A stretch of DNA of 64,000 nucleotides from Algorimicrobium hallyeonense (GTDB taxonomy: Bacteria; Bacteroidota; Bacteroidia; Flavobacteriales; Flavobacteriaceae), in NCBI RefSeq assembly GCF_042657385.1, contig NZ_JBHSLA010000001.1:930001-994000 (forward strand), in the 5' to 3' direction. Below the pieces are notes generated by a model, which saw only the letters and a program-made list of their open reading frames with translations, made no database searches and was not told the origin of the DNA. A program made the translations under genes and the position numbers. Position 1 is the stretch's first letter; every line of letters starts with the position of its first letter. Below, one piece after another: positions 1-8,447 of this stretch.

Positions 1-1603
1 TACGTTCTAAAAACTCAAATCCTTGAGCCTCTCTAACAAATTGTTCGGAAATATGGGTTTCGGCATCGTAGCTATGAAAACTGTTTAATAACTCCACTTG
101 CCAATACCAGCGATACGATTTATATGGTGAAATGGTAGCACCCACAAAATAACTTTCAGAGTTTTTTAAATCAGAAAACGAATTATATCCAGCTTTGGCG
201 CCAATGGAAATGCCAGGAACAAATCTGGTGGTAGAATAATTAGTTATAATCGGATCGTTTTTATCAAAGATAATAGCTGTTTTACTCTTGGTTTTTTGTT
301 TGTGAAAATCTTTAGCAAACTTGATATTGTATTTTACAAATCCTTTGGTAGAATCATATTCCTTCACGTTTTTTTGTTCACTTCCTGGTAGATATATATT
401 CTTAAAAGTAAAGATTGCTTGCGTATCTGTAAACGTTGTATCTAAACAACTGTAGCGTACTTCTATGTTTTTAGGGCAAATTTTACATTTTGGATACATA
501 TCGGTAACTTCAATGGTAGATTTATCTAACATATCTGGAATATCTGTTTCCAAGCGGATGGTTCTGGCTGGACCTTCGCCATTATTCTGAAATTTTATTT
601 TATACTTTAAGGTTTTAAAACGGACTAAACGGTAATTCATAAAGGTGCCATTACTCGCCATTTTGTTAGGGTCATGAGATGTTACAATTTCCATTTCCAT
701 GTCTTTCACTTTATGATTGTCATAATTAGAGTCTGGGACATACACACCGCGAATAGAAATTATGGCGCTCGTATCCTTCAACATTTCAGGCGGTGTTCTT
801 AAGGTGAAAAAAACATTGCGTTCCTCATTAGGTTCCATATCATTAAACGCCAATTGCTGTGAATTTCTATAATAAGATTTGCTTTCTTCCAACGTTAGAG
901 GTAAGTTGGTTTTAATAGTAGAATCTTGTGGTTTGGCTTTGAGGTGAAACAATCCATTTTCTGCTGAAGCCATTAAGGTTTGATCGGCATCATCCACTGT
1001 ATTTGTAAAAGCAAATTCAGGAGTAATGAGTTGCTTTTCATTATGATAGGTTCGGGTTTCTAATAATTCAAAATTATCGGTTTTATACGCTTTTTCATTA
1101 TAAAATAAATAGAGTTTCCCATTAGTCTTATAATTTAGGTAGTTTTTATAACGCATAATTACCACCATATTTTCATTTGGCATAGGTTCTCTATTGCGCT
1201 CTAAAAGTAAATCCTCACTCATGGAGGCTTCATCTTGAAAATCGTTATTGGTTTGGGAAACTGTTATTTTTTTAGGTCGTGTGCTTGGTGGTTTTCCGGT
1301 GTCATAATGATTGGTTGCCCAAAGTTTTACCTCATAATCGCCAGGTTTTTTAAAGTTGTGTTTTGGGTTTTCTTCTTTGCTGTAAGTCCCATCATCAAAC
1401 TCCCAATAATAAGAATAGAACGCTTTTGGAGCTCCTGCAATTTGTTCTAAAATTGGTGTTTCTGGTGTAAATTGTACGGCGTTATTCTCTACACGATGCT
1501 TAATAGTTGCTACACGCAGAATACTATCTGGAGCTTGGATCTCTTGTGCAGAAAGCCAATGAAAACAACAGCTAAAAACGAAAAGTGTTAAACAGGTTCT
1601 CAT
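1..1603 (-). CDS. PKD-domain surface protein, C-terminus cut by window edge
   Basis: The reading frame is open from an ATG at 1603 to the left edge, so only about 534 N-terminal residues are seen. It begins with a signal peptide ending around residue 20 (WLSAQ). A PKD-like beta-sandwich follows at about residues 45-110, with the typical motif YWEFDDGTYS and a GDYEVKL strand. The middle part carries a DPNKM...YKIKFQNNGEGPA stretch resembling the DUF11-like or conserved-repeat domains of Bacteroidota surface proteins. The last visible part (PGISIGAKAGYNSF onward) reads like amphipathic beta-strands, so a beta-barrel or outer-membrane anchor may lie beyond the edge. A role in extracellular adhesion or an envelope complex is inference; no catalytic motif was recognised. 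Confidence 0.75.
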   Translation of the reverse strand, partial: MRTCLTLFVFSCCFHWLSAQEIQAPDSILRVATIKHRVENNAVQFTPETPILEQIAGAPKAFYSYYWEFDDGTYSKEENPKHNFKKPGDYEVKLWATNHYDTGKPPSTRPKKITVSQTNNDFQDEASMSEDLLLERNREPMPNENMVVIMRYKNYLNYKTNGKLYLFYNEKAYKTDNFELLETRTYHNEKQLITPEFAFTNTVDDADQTLMASAENGLFHLKAKPQDSTIKTNLPLTLEESKSYYRNSQQLAFNDMEPNEERNVFFTLRTPPEMLKDTSAIISIRGVYVPDSNYDNHKVKDMEMEIVTSHDPNKMASNGTFMNYRLVRFKTLKYKIKFQNNGEGPARTIRLETDIPDMLDKSTIEVTDMYPKCKICPKNIEVRYSCLDTTFTDTQAIFTFKNIYLPGSEQKNVKEYDSTKGFVKYNIKFAKDFHKQKTKSKTAIIFDKNDPIITNYSTTRFVPGISIGAKAGYNSFSDLKNSESYFVGATISPYKSYRWYWQVELLNSFHSYDAETHISEQFVREAQGFEFLER

Positions 1604-1634
1604 AGTAAAATGGGTTAGGTACTTGCTAAAATAC

Positions 1635-1668
1635 AAAAAGCGATGGTCATTACAACCATCGCCTTTCT
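1635..1668 (-). terminator. Intrinsic terminator after the lipoprotein gene
   Basis: Arms GCGATGGT (1640-1647) and ACCATCGC (1655-1662) form an 8-bp stem with a 7-nt loop. On the minus strand the stem is followed by a run of five U, which suits the end of the gene at 1679-2734. Confidence 0.7.
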
Positions 1669-1678
1669 CTAGGTTAAA

Positions 1679-2734
1679 TTAAGGCAAATCATTAATCATA
1701 GATATCAAATCGGCTTCACTAGCTATGGCAGTTTCCATCATAGAAAACGTAATAACTTGATTGGCTTCAATAGTATATGGTTTTATGGCATATCTCCAAG
1801 CGCCTTCGACTTCTGTTACAAATATAACGTGACACTCTAATCCAATTGGAATTTCACCGTAATGTTCACTAAACAATCCGTTTGCGTAGGTATCTAAAGC
1901 TGCTAGTCCTGGCCCTTCACCATCATAAGATAAATAAATGGCGCTATTTGAAAAGTTATAACCTATAGGTGCTTGCGCATAAATAGTTGTTTTTGGTCTA
2001 GGGTCGCTATAAAAACGATCAATATTTGTCCAGCCAAAATTGTTTAAAAAAGCATAGTATAAACCACCTTCGGCAAAAACACCTTGCTGACCGTCCAATG
2101 CTTCCTCTTCCCAAGTAAGGTCCCCGTTTTCATCAATAACACCATTCCATAAAATCATGTCTGGGTCGTCAGATCCTGTCAAACTAGTTGGAACTTGTAA
2201 TTGCATGGCACAAGTTGTTTCTAAAGCCACACCATTTTGTGTTGCTTCAAAGAAAAATTCGCCACCTGTAATTAATAGGGCTTTGTTACCATTATCCCGC
2301 AATCCCATAGTTGGTTTGTTGGTTGTTAACATATTACCTTTTTCAAATATTTCAACATATTCTAAATCTACCATTCCGGTAACAGGATTGCCATTTTTAG
2401 TTAAACATCCTGCATTGATTGAAATGGCTACACCATTTTCTGATGTTAAAGAAATTAGACCATCATCTGAATTAAATTGGAAGTTTTGGGTTATGTTGCT
2501 CAAAGCTTCACTTCTAATATTTGCAAAATCTTGTCCTGATGGAATTTCTAAAACAGAACTTGGTGTTATTTCGCTATCATCATTAGATGTACAGCTTGAT
2601 AAGGTTAATAATGCAATGGCTGCAATGCCAAAAAATGTTTTTACTTGTTTGCTCACGTTATTTAAAGTGTATAAATATTCGTGATTTTGATTTGTTGTTT
2701 TCATAATACATTGAGTTTTAAAATTGTTATTCAT
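1679..2734 (-). CDS. Hypothetical lipoprotein with beta-sandwich-like core
   Basis: A 351-residue protein with a late lipobox: a hydrophobic stretch at about residues 35-46 ends in LLTLSSC, so Cys48 is the likely acylated residue. The real start may be the second Met (2704), which would shorten an unusually long pre-signal segment. The mature part has the pattern INAGCLTKNGNPVTG followed by a strand-rich region; similar segments occur in uncharacterised Flavobacteriaceae lipoproteins. No catalytic motif is visible. It is a single gene with its own terminator (1635-1668) and a divergent to parallel neighbourhood of other secreted proteins. Function unknown; envelope location follows from the lipobox. 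Confidence 0.75.
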   Translation of the reverse strand: MNNNFKTQCIMKTTNQNHEYLYTLNNVSKQVKTFFGIAAIALLTLSSCTSNDDSEITPSSVLEIPSGQDFANIRSEALSNITQNFQFNSDDGLISLTSENGVAISINAGCLTKNGNPVTGMVDLEYVEIFEKGNMLTTNKPTMGLRDNGNKALLITGGEFFFEATQNGVALETTCAMQLQVPTSLTGSDDPDMILWNGVIDENGDLTWEEEALDGQQGVFAEGGLYYAFLNNFGWTNIDRFYSDPRPKTTIYAQAPIGYNFSNSAIYLSYDGEGPGLAALDTYANGLFSEHYGEIPIGLECHVIFVTEVEGAWRYAIKPYTIEANQVITFSMMETAIASEADLISMINDLP

Positions 2735-2907
2735 ACTTATATAAACAGTGTCTGTTATTTGTTACCCTATTTTTAAAATTATTTTTAAAAGTGTATGTTT
2801 TACAGTGGTTTTCAGTTGAAACTTTAATTATAATTTTTTTTAATGCTACCTTAAAAACCTTAAAAACTGCTTATCGTTAATATTTTTGTGGAAATGAGCC
2901 GTCAATT

Positions 2908-2945
2908 AAAAGAGCCTTTCAAATGAATGAAAGGCTCTTTTTTAG
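2908..2945 (-). terminator. Strong intrinsic terminator (bidirectional-looking)
   Basis: Perfect 13-bp arms AAAAGAGCCTTTC (2908-2920) and GAAAGGCTCTTTT (2929-2941) enclose an 8-nt loop with T-runs on both strands. It lies downstream of the minus-strand gene at 3001-3444. The rest of the gap 2735-3000 contains no recognisable gene. Confidence 0.85.
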
Positions 2946-3000
2946 CTGAGTTGAAGTTCTCAGCTCCCTCAATTAATAGCATCTTTATATGTTTTTGGTT

Positions 3001-3444
3001 TTACTCTATAACACCACTTATTATAACTTTTGACGTAATAATGTCACCCGAAGCCACAAGCTTTATCATGTTGTATGCATCTGCTTCTGTAGAGGAGAAG
3101 CCTCGAGCGTATCCTTTACTACTGGTAACTTCCCAGAAATAAAGGCGGTTATTGTTGTTGTTAGCTTGGTTTTGAAACATGTAATAGCTTTCTATTTTTT
3201 TGTTTAAAACAACTTCCCCAGAACTTACTAAACCAATCATTTTGTTGGCGTGTTCTAAATTTGGCGATGTTCCTGAATAGCTATTTTTAGTAGTTGTAAC
3301 ACTCCAATCGTAAACTTGAACTATTTTTTTTAATGTTGCCGTAGCAATGGCAGTTTCTAAATTTAGTAAGGGTTTTTTGTCAGTGGCATTCACTTGCAAT
3401 ATGGAAAAAGCCACCAGTGCGATAATTAAAATTGAATTTTTCAT
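3001..3444 (-). CDS. Small secreted protein with an internal duplication
   Basis: A 147-residue protein with a clean signal peptide (residues 1-20, ending QVNA). The mature part consists of two ungapped copies of a 43-residue unit, residues 44-86 and 101-143. Both share the pattern Y-x-W-x-VT...K...G...A...MI-x-LV-x-SG-[ED]...K-x-I-x-S, about 17 of 43 positions identical by eye. An Asn-rich linker (QNQANNNNN) separates them. No known family recognised. It sits alone between two terminator or promoter regions. A structural or binding role outside the inner membrane is only a guess from the signal peptide. Confidence 0.75.
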   Translation of the reverse strand: MKNSILIIALVAFSILQVNATDKKPLLNLETAIATATLKKIVQVYDWSVTTTKNSYSGTSPNLEHANKMIGLVSSGEVVLNKKIESYYMFQNQANNNNNRLYFWEVTSSKGYARGFSSTEADAYNMIKLVASGDIITSKVIISGVIE

Positions 3445-3588
3445 GACCTATAGTTTTAATGGATTAATAAATTTTTTAATTTCTGCTTGCAAGCTTTTTA
3501 ACGCTTACAACCTTATATCAAAATCATTTTCATTTTGTTACCCGTACATTTGAAAGTTTTTTTACTTTAGTAGAAAATACAAGGGTTT

Positions 3589-4170
3589 ATGAGCCAAAAA
3601 ATAATTCATGAAGATCAAAAATATATTGATGGTTTGGTACAAAACAATCCATTCATTATTCAATCTATATATGATACGTTTGCGCCTAAAGTGATAAACT
3701 ATATTAAAATGAATAGTGGTAATGAGTCGCATGCACAAGATGTTATTCAAGAAACCATAATTACTATCTATAATCAAGCTATTGAAAAGGATTTAAAACT
3801 AACCTGTCCATTTGATGCCTATTTTTTTCTGCTTTGTAAACGCAAATGGCTCAATCAATTAAAAAAAATTGGCAATAAAGAGGTAACAATTAATGAAGAG
3901 GTGTTATCTAAAGATGATGATGCACAAGAACTGGCTTTTGAAACGACATTATTTGAACAACAACATGAATTATTTACTGAAATGTTTCAAAAATTAGGAA
4001 AAGCCTGTAAAGATTTATTAAAAGCTACCTTTAAAATTAAATCCATGGAGGAAGTAGCGGAAAGTTTAGGTGTAAGCTACGCTTATGCCAGAAAAAAGAA
4101 ATCTTTATGTGTTGGTAAGCTTAGCAAAATGGTTCAAGAAGCGCCTCGTTTTAACAACCTAAAATCGTAA
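3589..4170 (+). CDS. ECF-type RNA polymerase sigma factor
   Basis: 193 residues. Region 2 is at about residues 15-85 (YDTFAPKVINYI ... AQDVIQETIITIYNQ), matching the sigma-70 region-2 helix pair with the acidic DVIQE core. Region 4 is at about 125-180 (MEEVAESLGVSYAYARKKKS), the helix-turn-helix that reads the -35 box. It is followed after 2 bases by a membrane protein with an N-terminal anti-sigma-like segment, the usual sigma/anti-sigma arrangement. A -7-like box TACATTTG lies at 3545-3552, 36 bases before the start, but no convincing -33 box accompanies it. The regulon is unknown; it is a group IV sigma factor by its two-domain size. Confidence 0.85.
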   Translation: MSQKIIHEDQKYIDGLVQNNPFIIQSIYDTFAPKVINYIKMNSGNESHAQDVIQETIITIYNQAIEKDLKLTCPFDAYFFLLCKRKWLNQLKKIGNKEVTINEEVLSKDDDAQELAFETTLFEQQHELFTEMFQKLGKACKDLLKATFKIKSMEEVAESLGVSYAYARKKKSLCVGKLSKMVQEAPRFNNLKS

Positions 4171-4172
4171 CC

Positions 4173-4910
4173 ATGAAAGACCAAGATTATATTTTATTTG
4201 AAGACTATCTCTCTGGAAACCTGGATGACGAAAGCAAACAAGCTTTTGAACAGCAATTAGAAACAGACCCTATTTATAATGACGCCTTTGAAATCTATAA
4301 AAAAACATCCCAATTTGTAGAAAATCATTATAAAAATGCCGAACAAACGGATGCCTTTAAGAAGACGTTAGAAACCGTTTCAAATAATTATTTTAAAGAT
4401 AAGCCAAGTTCAAAGTCTAAAGTAAGACGTATAAACCCATGGTTTTATTCGGTATCGGCTGCAGCTATTTTAATTATCGGGTTTTTTATTGGTCAGCAAT
4501 TTTCAAGTCCTATTTATGATGATTTCGCCAACTATGGCACAATTAGCTTAACCGTTAGAGGCAATCAAGATGAGGTGTTAACCAAGGCAGAGTCCTCTTT
4601 TAATAATCATAATTATAAAGATGCTGAAACCTATTTTTCAGAACTATTACAATCAGATCCTGATAATATAGAATACCAACTGTATAAAGCTGTTTCATTG
4701 GTAGAGTTGAATCAATATAAGCAAGCAGATGCCCTTTTCAACGGAATTATGAAAACACCTTCCGTTTATAAGCACAAAGCAACATGGTATTTGGCTTTAA
4801 GTAAACTGAAACAAAAGGATGAAGAATCCTGTATCCAGATATTAAAATCAATTCCTGAAGATGCTGAAGATTATGAGCAAGCACAAAAGTTATTACATAA
4901 ATTAGATTAG
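4173..4910 (+). CDS. Putative anti-sigma factor with TM helix and TPR domain
   Basis: 245 residues. The N-terminus (residues 7-42, LFEDYLSGNLDDE...FEQQLETDP) matches the short zinc-free cytoplasmic anti-sigma segment common in Bacteroidota. One transmembrane helix follows at about residues 90-108. The C-terminal part (about 135-240) is tetratricopeptide-like, with repeated A-x-x-x-F/Y-x-x-L/I...P patterns, and would lie in the periplasm. It starts 2 bases after the sigma gene and ends at a terminator (4961-4989). Inference: it tethers the sigma factor and senses an envelope signal through protein binding at the TPR. The exact partner is unknown. Confidence 0.7.
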   Translation: MKDQDYILFEDYLSGNLDDESKQAFEQQLETDPIYNDAFEIYKKTSQFVENHYKNAEQTDAFKKTLETVSNNYFKDKPSSKSKVRRINPWFYSVSAAAILIIGFFIGQQFSSPIYDDFANYGTISLTVRGNQDEVLTKAESSFNNHNYKDAETYFSELLQSDPDNIEYQLYKAVSLVELNQYKQADALFNGIMKTPSVYKHKATWYLALSKLKQKDEESCIQILKSIPEDAEDYEQAQKLLHKLD

Positions 4911-4960
4911 TAGTAGATGCTTTCCGACGCGTTTCAGAAGAAATTAAAATTATAAAGTAG

Positions 4961-4989
4961 AAAGTAATCACATTGGTGGTTACTTTTTT
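4961..4989 (+). terminator. Terminator of the sigma/anti-sigma operon
   Basis: AAAGTAATCAC (4961-4971) pairs with GTGGTTACTTT (4976-4986), 11 bp with one G-U pair and a 4-nt loop, followed by T residues. Its tail runs into a TACTTTTG box (4989-4996) just before tatD. Confidence 0.75.
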
Positions 4990-5000
4990 ACTTTTGCAAC

Positions 5001-5768
5001 ATGATAGTTACCGATACACATACGCATTTATATAGTGATGCTTTTGATGACGATAGAAACCAAATGATACAACGCGCTCTAGATTCTGGCGTTTCACGAT
5101 TTTTTATTCCTGCAATAGATTCGTCTTATACCAAAGCCATGTTACAATTGGAAACGGATTATCCAGATTACGTGTATTTAATGACAGGCTTGCACCCAAC
5201 ATCTGTTAAAGAAAACTATCAGGACGAATTAGCTCATATTGAAGATTTATTGTCCAAGCGCTCTTTTTTTGCTATTGGCGAAATTGGCATTGACTTGTAT
5301 TGGGATGCGTCTACGTTAGACATCCAGAAGATAGCTTTTAAACATCAAATTCAACTAGCCAAAAAATATAAATTACCAATCGTTATTCATTGTCGTGATG
5401 CATTTGATGAAATTTTTGAAGTTCTTGAAGCCGAAAAATCGGATGATTTATTTGGGATTTTTCATTGTTTTACCGGAACGTTAGACCAAGCTAAACAAGC
5501 CATTTCTTATAATATGAAGTTGGGAATAGGTGGTGTAGTAACGTTTAAAAATGGAAAAATAGATCAATTCCTGAATCAAATCCCATTAAAACACATTGTT
5601 TTGGAAACAGATTCGCCTTATCTTGCTCCAAAACCTTTCCGTGGGAAACGCAATGAAAGTGGATACATTATAAAGGTATTAGAAAAACTGTCGGAATTGT
5701 ATAATGTGCCAAAAGCGGAAATTGCTGAGATAACAACCCAAAATTCAAAAGCCATTTTTAATATATAA
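5001..5768 (+). CDS. TatD family metal-dependent hydrolase (DNase)
   Basis: 255 residues, the usual TatD length. The metal-binding signature is complete: THTH near the N-terminus (His7, His9), GEIGID with the bridging Glu near residue 93, HCRD and HCFTG histidines, and ETDSPYLAP with the last catalytic Asp near residue 205. Family members are TIM-barrel enzymes with 3'-5' exonuclease or DNase activity used in DNA repair and RNA/DNA quality control. The gene follows the sigma-operon terminator and is 2 bases from the asparaginase gene, so the two are probably co-transcribed. A -7-like TACTTTTG box ends only 4 bases before the ATG, which would give an almost leaderless mRNA. Confidence 0.92.
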   Translation: MIVTDTHTHLYSDAFDDDRNQMIQRALDSGVSRFFIPAIDSSYTKAMLQLETDYPDYVYLMTGLHPTSVKENYQDELAHIEDLLSKRSFFAIGEIGIDLYWDASTLDIQKIAFKHQIQLAKKYKLPIVIHCRDAFDEIFEVLEAEKSDDLFGIFHCFTGTLDQAKQAISYNMKLGIGGVVTFKNGKIDQFLNQIPLKHIVLETDSPYLAPKPFRGKRNESGYIIKVLEKLSELYNVPKAEIAEITTQNSKAIFNI

Positions 5769-5770
5769 TT

Positions 5771-6802
5771 ATGGAAAACACGAGTCCAAAAATTCTTTTA
5801 ATATATACAGGAGGTACCATTGGGATGATTAAAAACCCCAATACGGGCGCTTTAAAAACGTTCGATTTTAATAATCTCCTTAAACGGATTCCCGAATTAA
5901 AGCTACTTACTTGCGATATTGAAACCATATCCTTTGATGACCCTATAGATTCATCTAATATGAGTCCAGAATACTGGGTGCAAATGGCAGAAATTATTGA
6001 AACCAATTATGAGGCTTTTGATGGATTTGTATTACTTCATGGTAGTGATACTATGAGTTACACGGCTTCAGCTTTAAGTTTCATGTTGGAGAATTTAGCA
6101 AAACCTGTAATTTTAACCGGATCGCAATTGCCTATTGGCGATTTACGGACAGATGCTAAAGAGAATTTAATTACATCTATACAAATGGCGTCCTTACAAG
6201 TAAGAAACCGTCCAGTTATACGAGAAGTTGGTTTATATTTTGAATACAAACTTTATAGAGGAAATAGAACAACAAAAATTAATGCCGAGCATTTTGAAGC
6301 GTTTGAAAGTTTAAACTATCCGCATTTAGCAGAATCTGGTGTGCATATTACTATTAACCACGATGCGCTTTTTGTGCCGAATGCTAGAAAAAAACTGCTG
6401 GTACATAAAAATTTTAATACCAATATTGCACTTATTAAACTATTTCCCGGTATTTCTAATGCCATTTTAGAAGGTATTTTGAACAATCCTCATATTAAAG
6501 GTGTTGTTTTAGAAACCTATGGCGCAGGAAATGCGTCTACAGAAGATTGGTTTGTACAATTGATAAAAGATACCATTAAAAAAGGTGTTCAAGTTATTAA
6601 TGTTACCCAATGCTCAGGAGGGAGTGTTAATATGGGTCAATATGAAACCAGTTCACAGTTAAAAACAATTGGTGTTATTTCGGGAAAAGATATCACAACC
6701 GAAGCGGCAATTACCAAGTTAATGTATCTTTTAGGTGAGAAAATATCCAATAAAACCTTTAAAACGGTTTTCGAAACGGCATTAAGAGGAGAAATGGCAT
6801 AA
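5771..6802 (+). CDS. ansA: Type I (cytoplasmic) L-asparaginase
   Basis: 343 residues without a signal peptide, matching cytoplasmic type I asparaginases (E. coli AnsA is 338). The N-terminal nucleophile loop YTGGTIGM (residues 12-19) and the second catalytic motif HGSDTM (90-95) are both intact. A C-terminal VTQCSGGSVNMG segment matches the allosteric/C-terminal domain. The reaction is asparagine to aspartate plus ammonia. It starts 2 bases after tatD, and tRNA-Ser follows 72 bases downstream. The window contains two further N-terminal-nucleophile asparaginase-like enzymes (31564 and 40370) from a different superfamily. Confidence 0.93.
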   Translation: MENTSPKILLIYTGGTIGMIKNPNTGALKTFDFNNLLKRIPELKLLTCDIETISFDDPIDSSNMSPEYWVQMAEIIETNYEAFDGFVLLHGSDTMSYTASALSFMLENLAKPVILTGSQLPIGDLRTDAKENLITSIQMASLQVRNRPVIREVGLYFEYKLYRGNRTTKINAEHFEAFESLNYPHLAESGVHITINHDALFVPNARKKLLVHKNFNTNIALIKLFPGISNAILEGILNNPHIKGVVLETYGAGNASTEDWFVQLIKDTIKKGVQVINVTQCSGGSVNMGQYETSSQLKTIGVISGKDITTEAAITKLMYLLGEKISNKTFKTVFETALRGEMA

Positions 6803-6874
6803 AATTAACTTACAAAATTTTCGCCTTTTAAAGATTTTTCGTTATTTGGCTGCCTGTAAAAGAAAACTTAAAAC

Positions 6875-6962
6875 AGAGAGGTGGCCGAGCGGTCGAAGGC
6901 GCACGCCTGGAAAGCGTGTATACCTCAAAAGGGTATCGAGGGTTCGAATCCCTTCCTCTCTG
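6875..6962 (+). tRNA. tRNA-Ser (GGA)
   Basis: An 88-nt class II tRNA. Acceptor AGAGAGG (6875-6881) pairs with CCTCTCT (6955-6961), discriminator G6962. The anticodon arm is CACGC/GCGTG with anticodon GGA at 6909-6911. A long variable arm (TATACCTC...GGGTATC) and a GGTTCGAATCC T-arm follow. CCA is not encoded. The gap 6963-7188 after it holds no recognisable gene. Confidence 0.96.
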
Positions 6963-7188
6963 CAAAAGTATTTTTGGTAACAATTTGAAATGCATATAAT
7001 TATTGAAAAATTACAAACAATAATGTTGTGAATTGTCAGGTAAAAATCATAAATTACTTTGGTTTTTGTAGTGTTTTTAATGGGCTAGAACAAAATAGCT
7101 CGAATAACTCTGCTCTAATTTTAATTTTTTAATTACAATTTTTTTATATCTTTAACACTTTAACTAATAAAATTAAGAACAAGAACAA

Positions 7189-7965
7189 ATGAAAAGATTA
7201 TTTTCTATCCTCGCCATCATGTGTTTTGTGGCATTCGGAACAGCTAACGCAACTACAAATGCAATTTCAAGTGCAAACACAGTTGTTACTTCAATTCAAG
7301 ACGATGCAACAGAAGATGTTGCAGCAGAAGAGTCATTAGGATTTCATCAGGAACTAAAAAAACGTTTCATAGAAGGTGGTCCAGGATTTATGGGAATTGT
7401 ATTATTATGTTTAATTCTAGGTTTAGCAATAGCTATTGAGAGAATTATCTTTTTAAACCTTTCTTCAACAAATACAAAAAAATTAACTCAAGACGTAGAA
7501 GATGCATTACAATCAGGTGGTGTTGAAGCAGCAAAAGAAGTTTGTAGAAATACAAAAGGACCTGTTGCCTCTATTTTCTATCAAGGTTTAGATAGAACAG
7601 ACGAAGGTTTAGAAGCTGCCGAAAAAGCGGTTATTGCTTATGGTGGTGTTCAAATGGGACAGTTAGAGAAAAATGTATCTTGGATTTCATTATTTATCGC
7701 ATTGGCTCCTATGTTAGGATTCATGGGTACGGTAATTGGTATGATTCAAGCATTTGATAAAATTCAAGCTGCTGGTGATATGCAACCATCTTTAGTTGCT
7801 GGTGGTATTAAAGTAGCACTTTTAACAACCGTATTCGGTTTAATTGTTGCTATTATTCTTCAAGTTTTCTACAATTACATCATTGCCAAAATTGACAGTA
7901 TTGTTAATGATATGGAAGATGCATCCATTACTTTAATGGATTTATTGATTAGACACAAGAAGTAA
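7189..7965 (+). CDS. exbB: MotA/TolQ/ExbB proton channel subunit
   Basis: 258 residues. A signal-like N-terminus (residues 1-21) and an acidic linker precede the first membrane helix (about 62-83, MGIVLLCLILGLAIAIERI). The two C-terminal helices of the proton channel follow: ISLFIALAPMLGFMGTVIGM (about 164-183) and ALLTTVFGLIVAIILQVFYN (about 207-226). The GTVIGM and TTVFG motifs are the ExbB/TolQ signatures. With the two ExbD genes downstream it forms an inner-membrane motor that energises TonB-dependent outer-membrane uptake. First gene of the 7189-9582 operon. Confidence 0.92.
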   Translation: MKRLFSILAIMCFVAFGTANATTNAISSANTVVTSIQDDATEDVAAEESLGFHQELKKRFIEGGPGFMGIVLLCLILGLAIAIERIIFLNLSSTNTKKLTQDVEDALQSGGVEAAKEVCRNTKGPVASIFYQGLDRTDEGLEAAEKAVIAYGGVQMGQLEKNVSWISLFIALAPMLGFMGTVIGMIQAFDKIQAAGDMQPSLVAGGIKVALLTTVFGLIVAIILQVFYNYIIAKIDSIVNDMEDASITLMDLLIRHKK

Positions 7966-7992
7966 TAATTAACAGCAATAATTTTTTAAATT

Positions 7993-8445
7993 ATGAATTT
8001 ACACAAAATTTTAAAAATCTTAGCAGGAATCCTTGGCCTTTTAGGTGTGGTGTTCTTGGTAAGAATAATATCTGAAGGTGATGAAGCGATAAAAGCTGGC
8101 GCATTAAGTGGCGACACTGGTATTGTAGATCCTCTGGCATATATAGCATATGTTATTATGTTTATAACCGTTCTGCTTGTAGTAGTTTTCGTTTTAAAGA
8201 ACCTATTTACAAATACAGCTACGCTTAAAAACACCCTAATTAGTGTGGGTATTTTTGCAGCTGTTTTAATAGTGGCTTATGTGGTTTCAGGTGGTGATAC
8301 AACGCCTTATTTTTATAATGGCGTAGAAGCAACTTCGGGAGAATCGCAATTGGTAGGCGCTGGATTAATAGCGTTTTATATACTAATAGCTTCAGCTGCG
8401 GTAATTATGTTATTATCGGGCGTTAAAAAACTAACGAATAAATAA
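7993..8445 (+). CDS. Four-helix membrane protein within the exbBD operon
   Basis: 150 residues, dominated by four hydrophobic segments at about 7-25, 48-68, 79-97 and 121-142. No domain recognised. It lies 27 bases after exbB and 2 bases before the first exbD, so it is very likely co-translated with them. Its place between the channel and rod genes suggests an accessory or assembly role in the motor complex; that is inference from context only. Confidence 0.8.
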   Translation: MNLHKILKILAGILGLLGVVFLVRIISEGDEAIKAGALSGDTGIVDPLAYIAYVIMFITVLLVVVFVLKNLFTNTATLKNTLISVGIFAAVLIVAYVVSGGDTTPYFYNGVEATSGESQLVGAGLIAFYILIASAAVIMLLSGVKKLTNK

Positions 8446-8447
8446 TT

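Noticed and set aside
1235..1450. 71-codon plus-strand frame with hydrophobic content
   Set aside because: Antisense to the PKD domain of the edge gene; no start context or promoter.
2157..2684. 175-codon plus-strand frame
   Set aside because: Lies fully antisense to the lipoprotein gene 1679-2734, which has a lipobox and a terminator; the antisense frame has no signal or recognisable domain.
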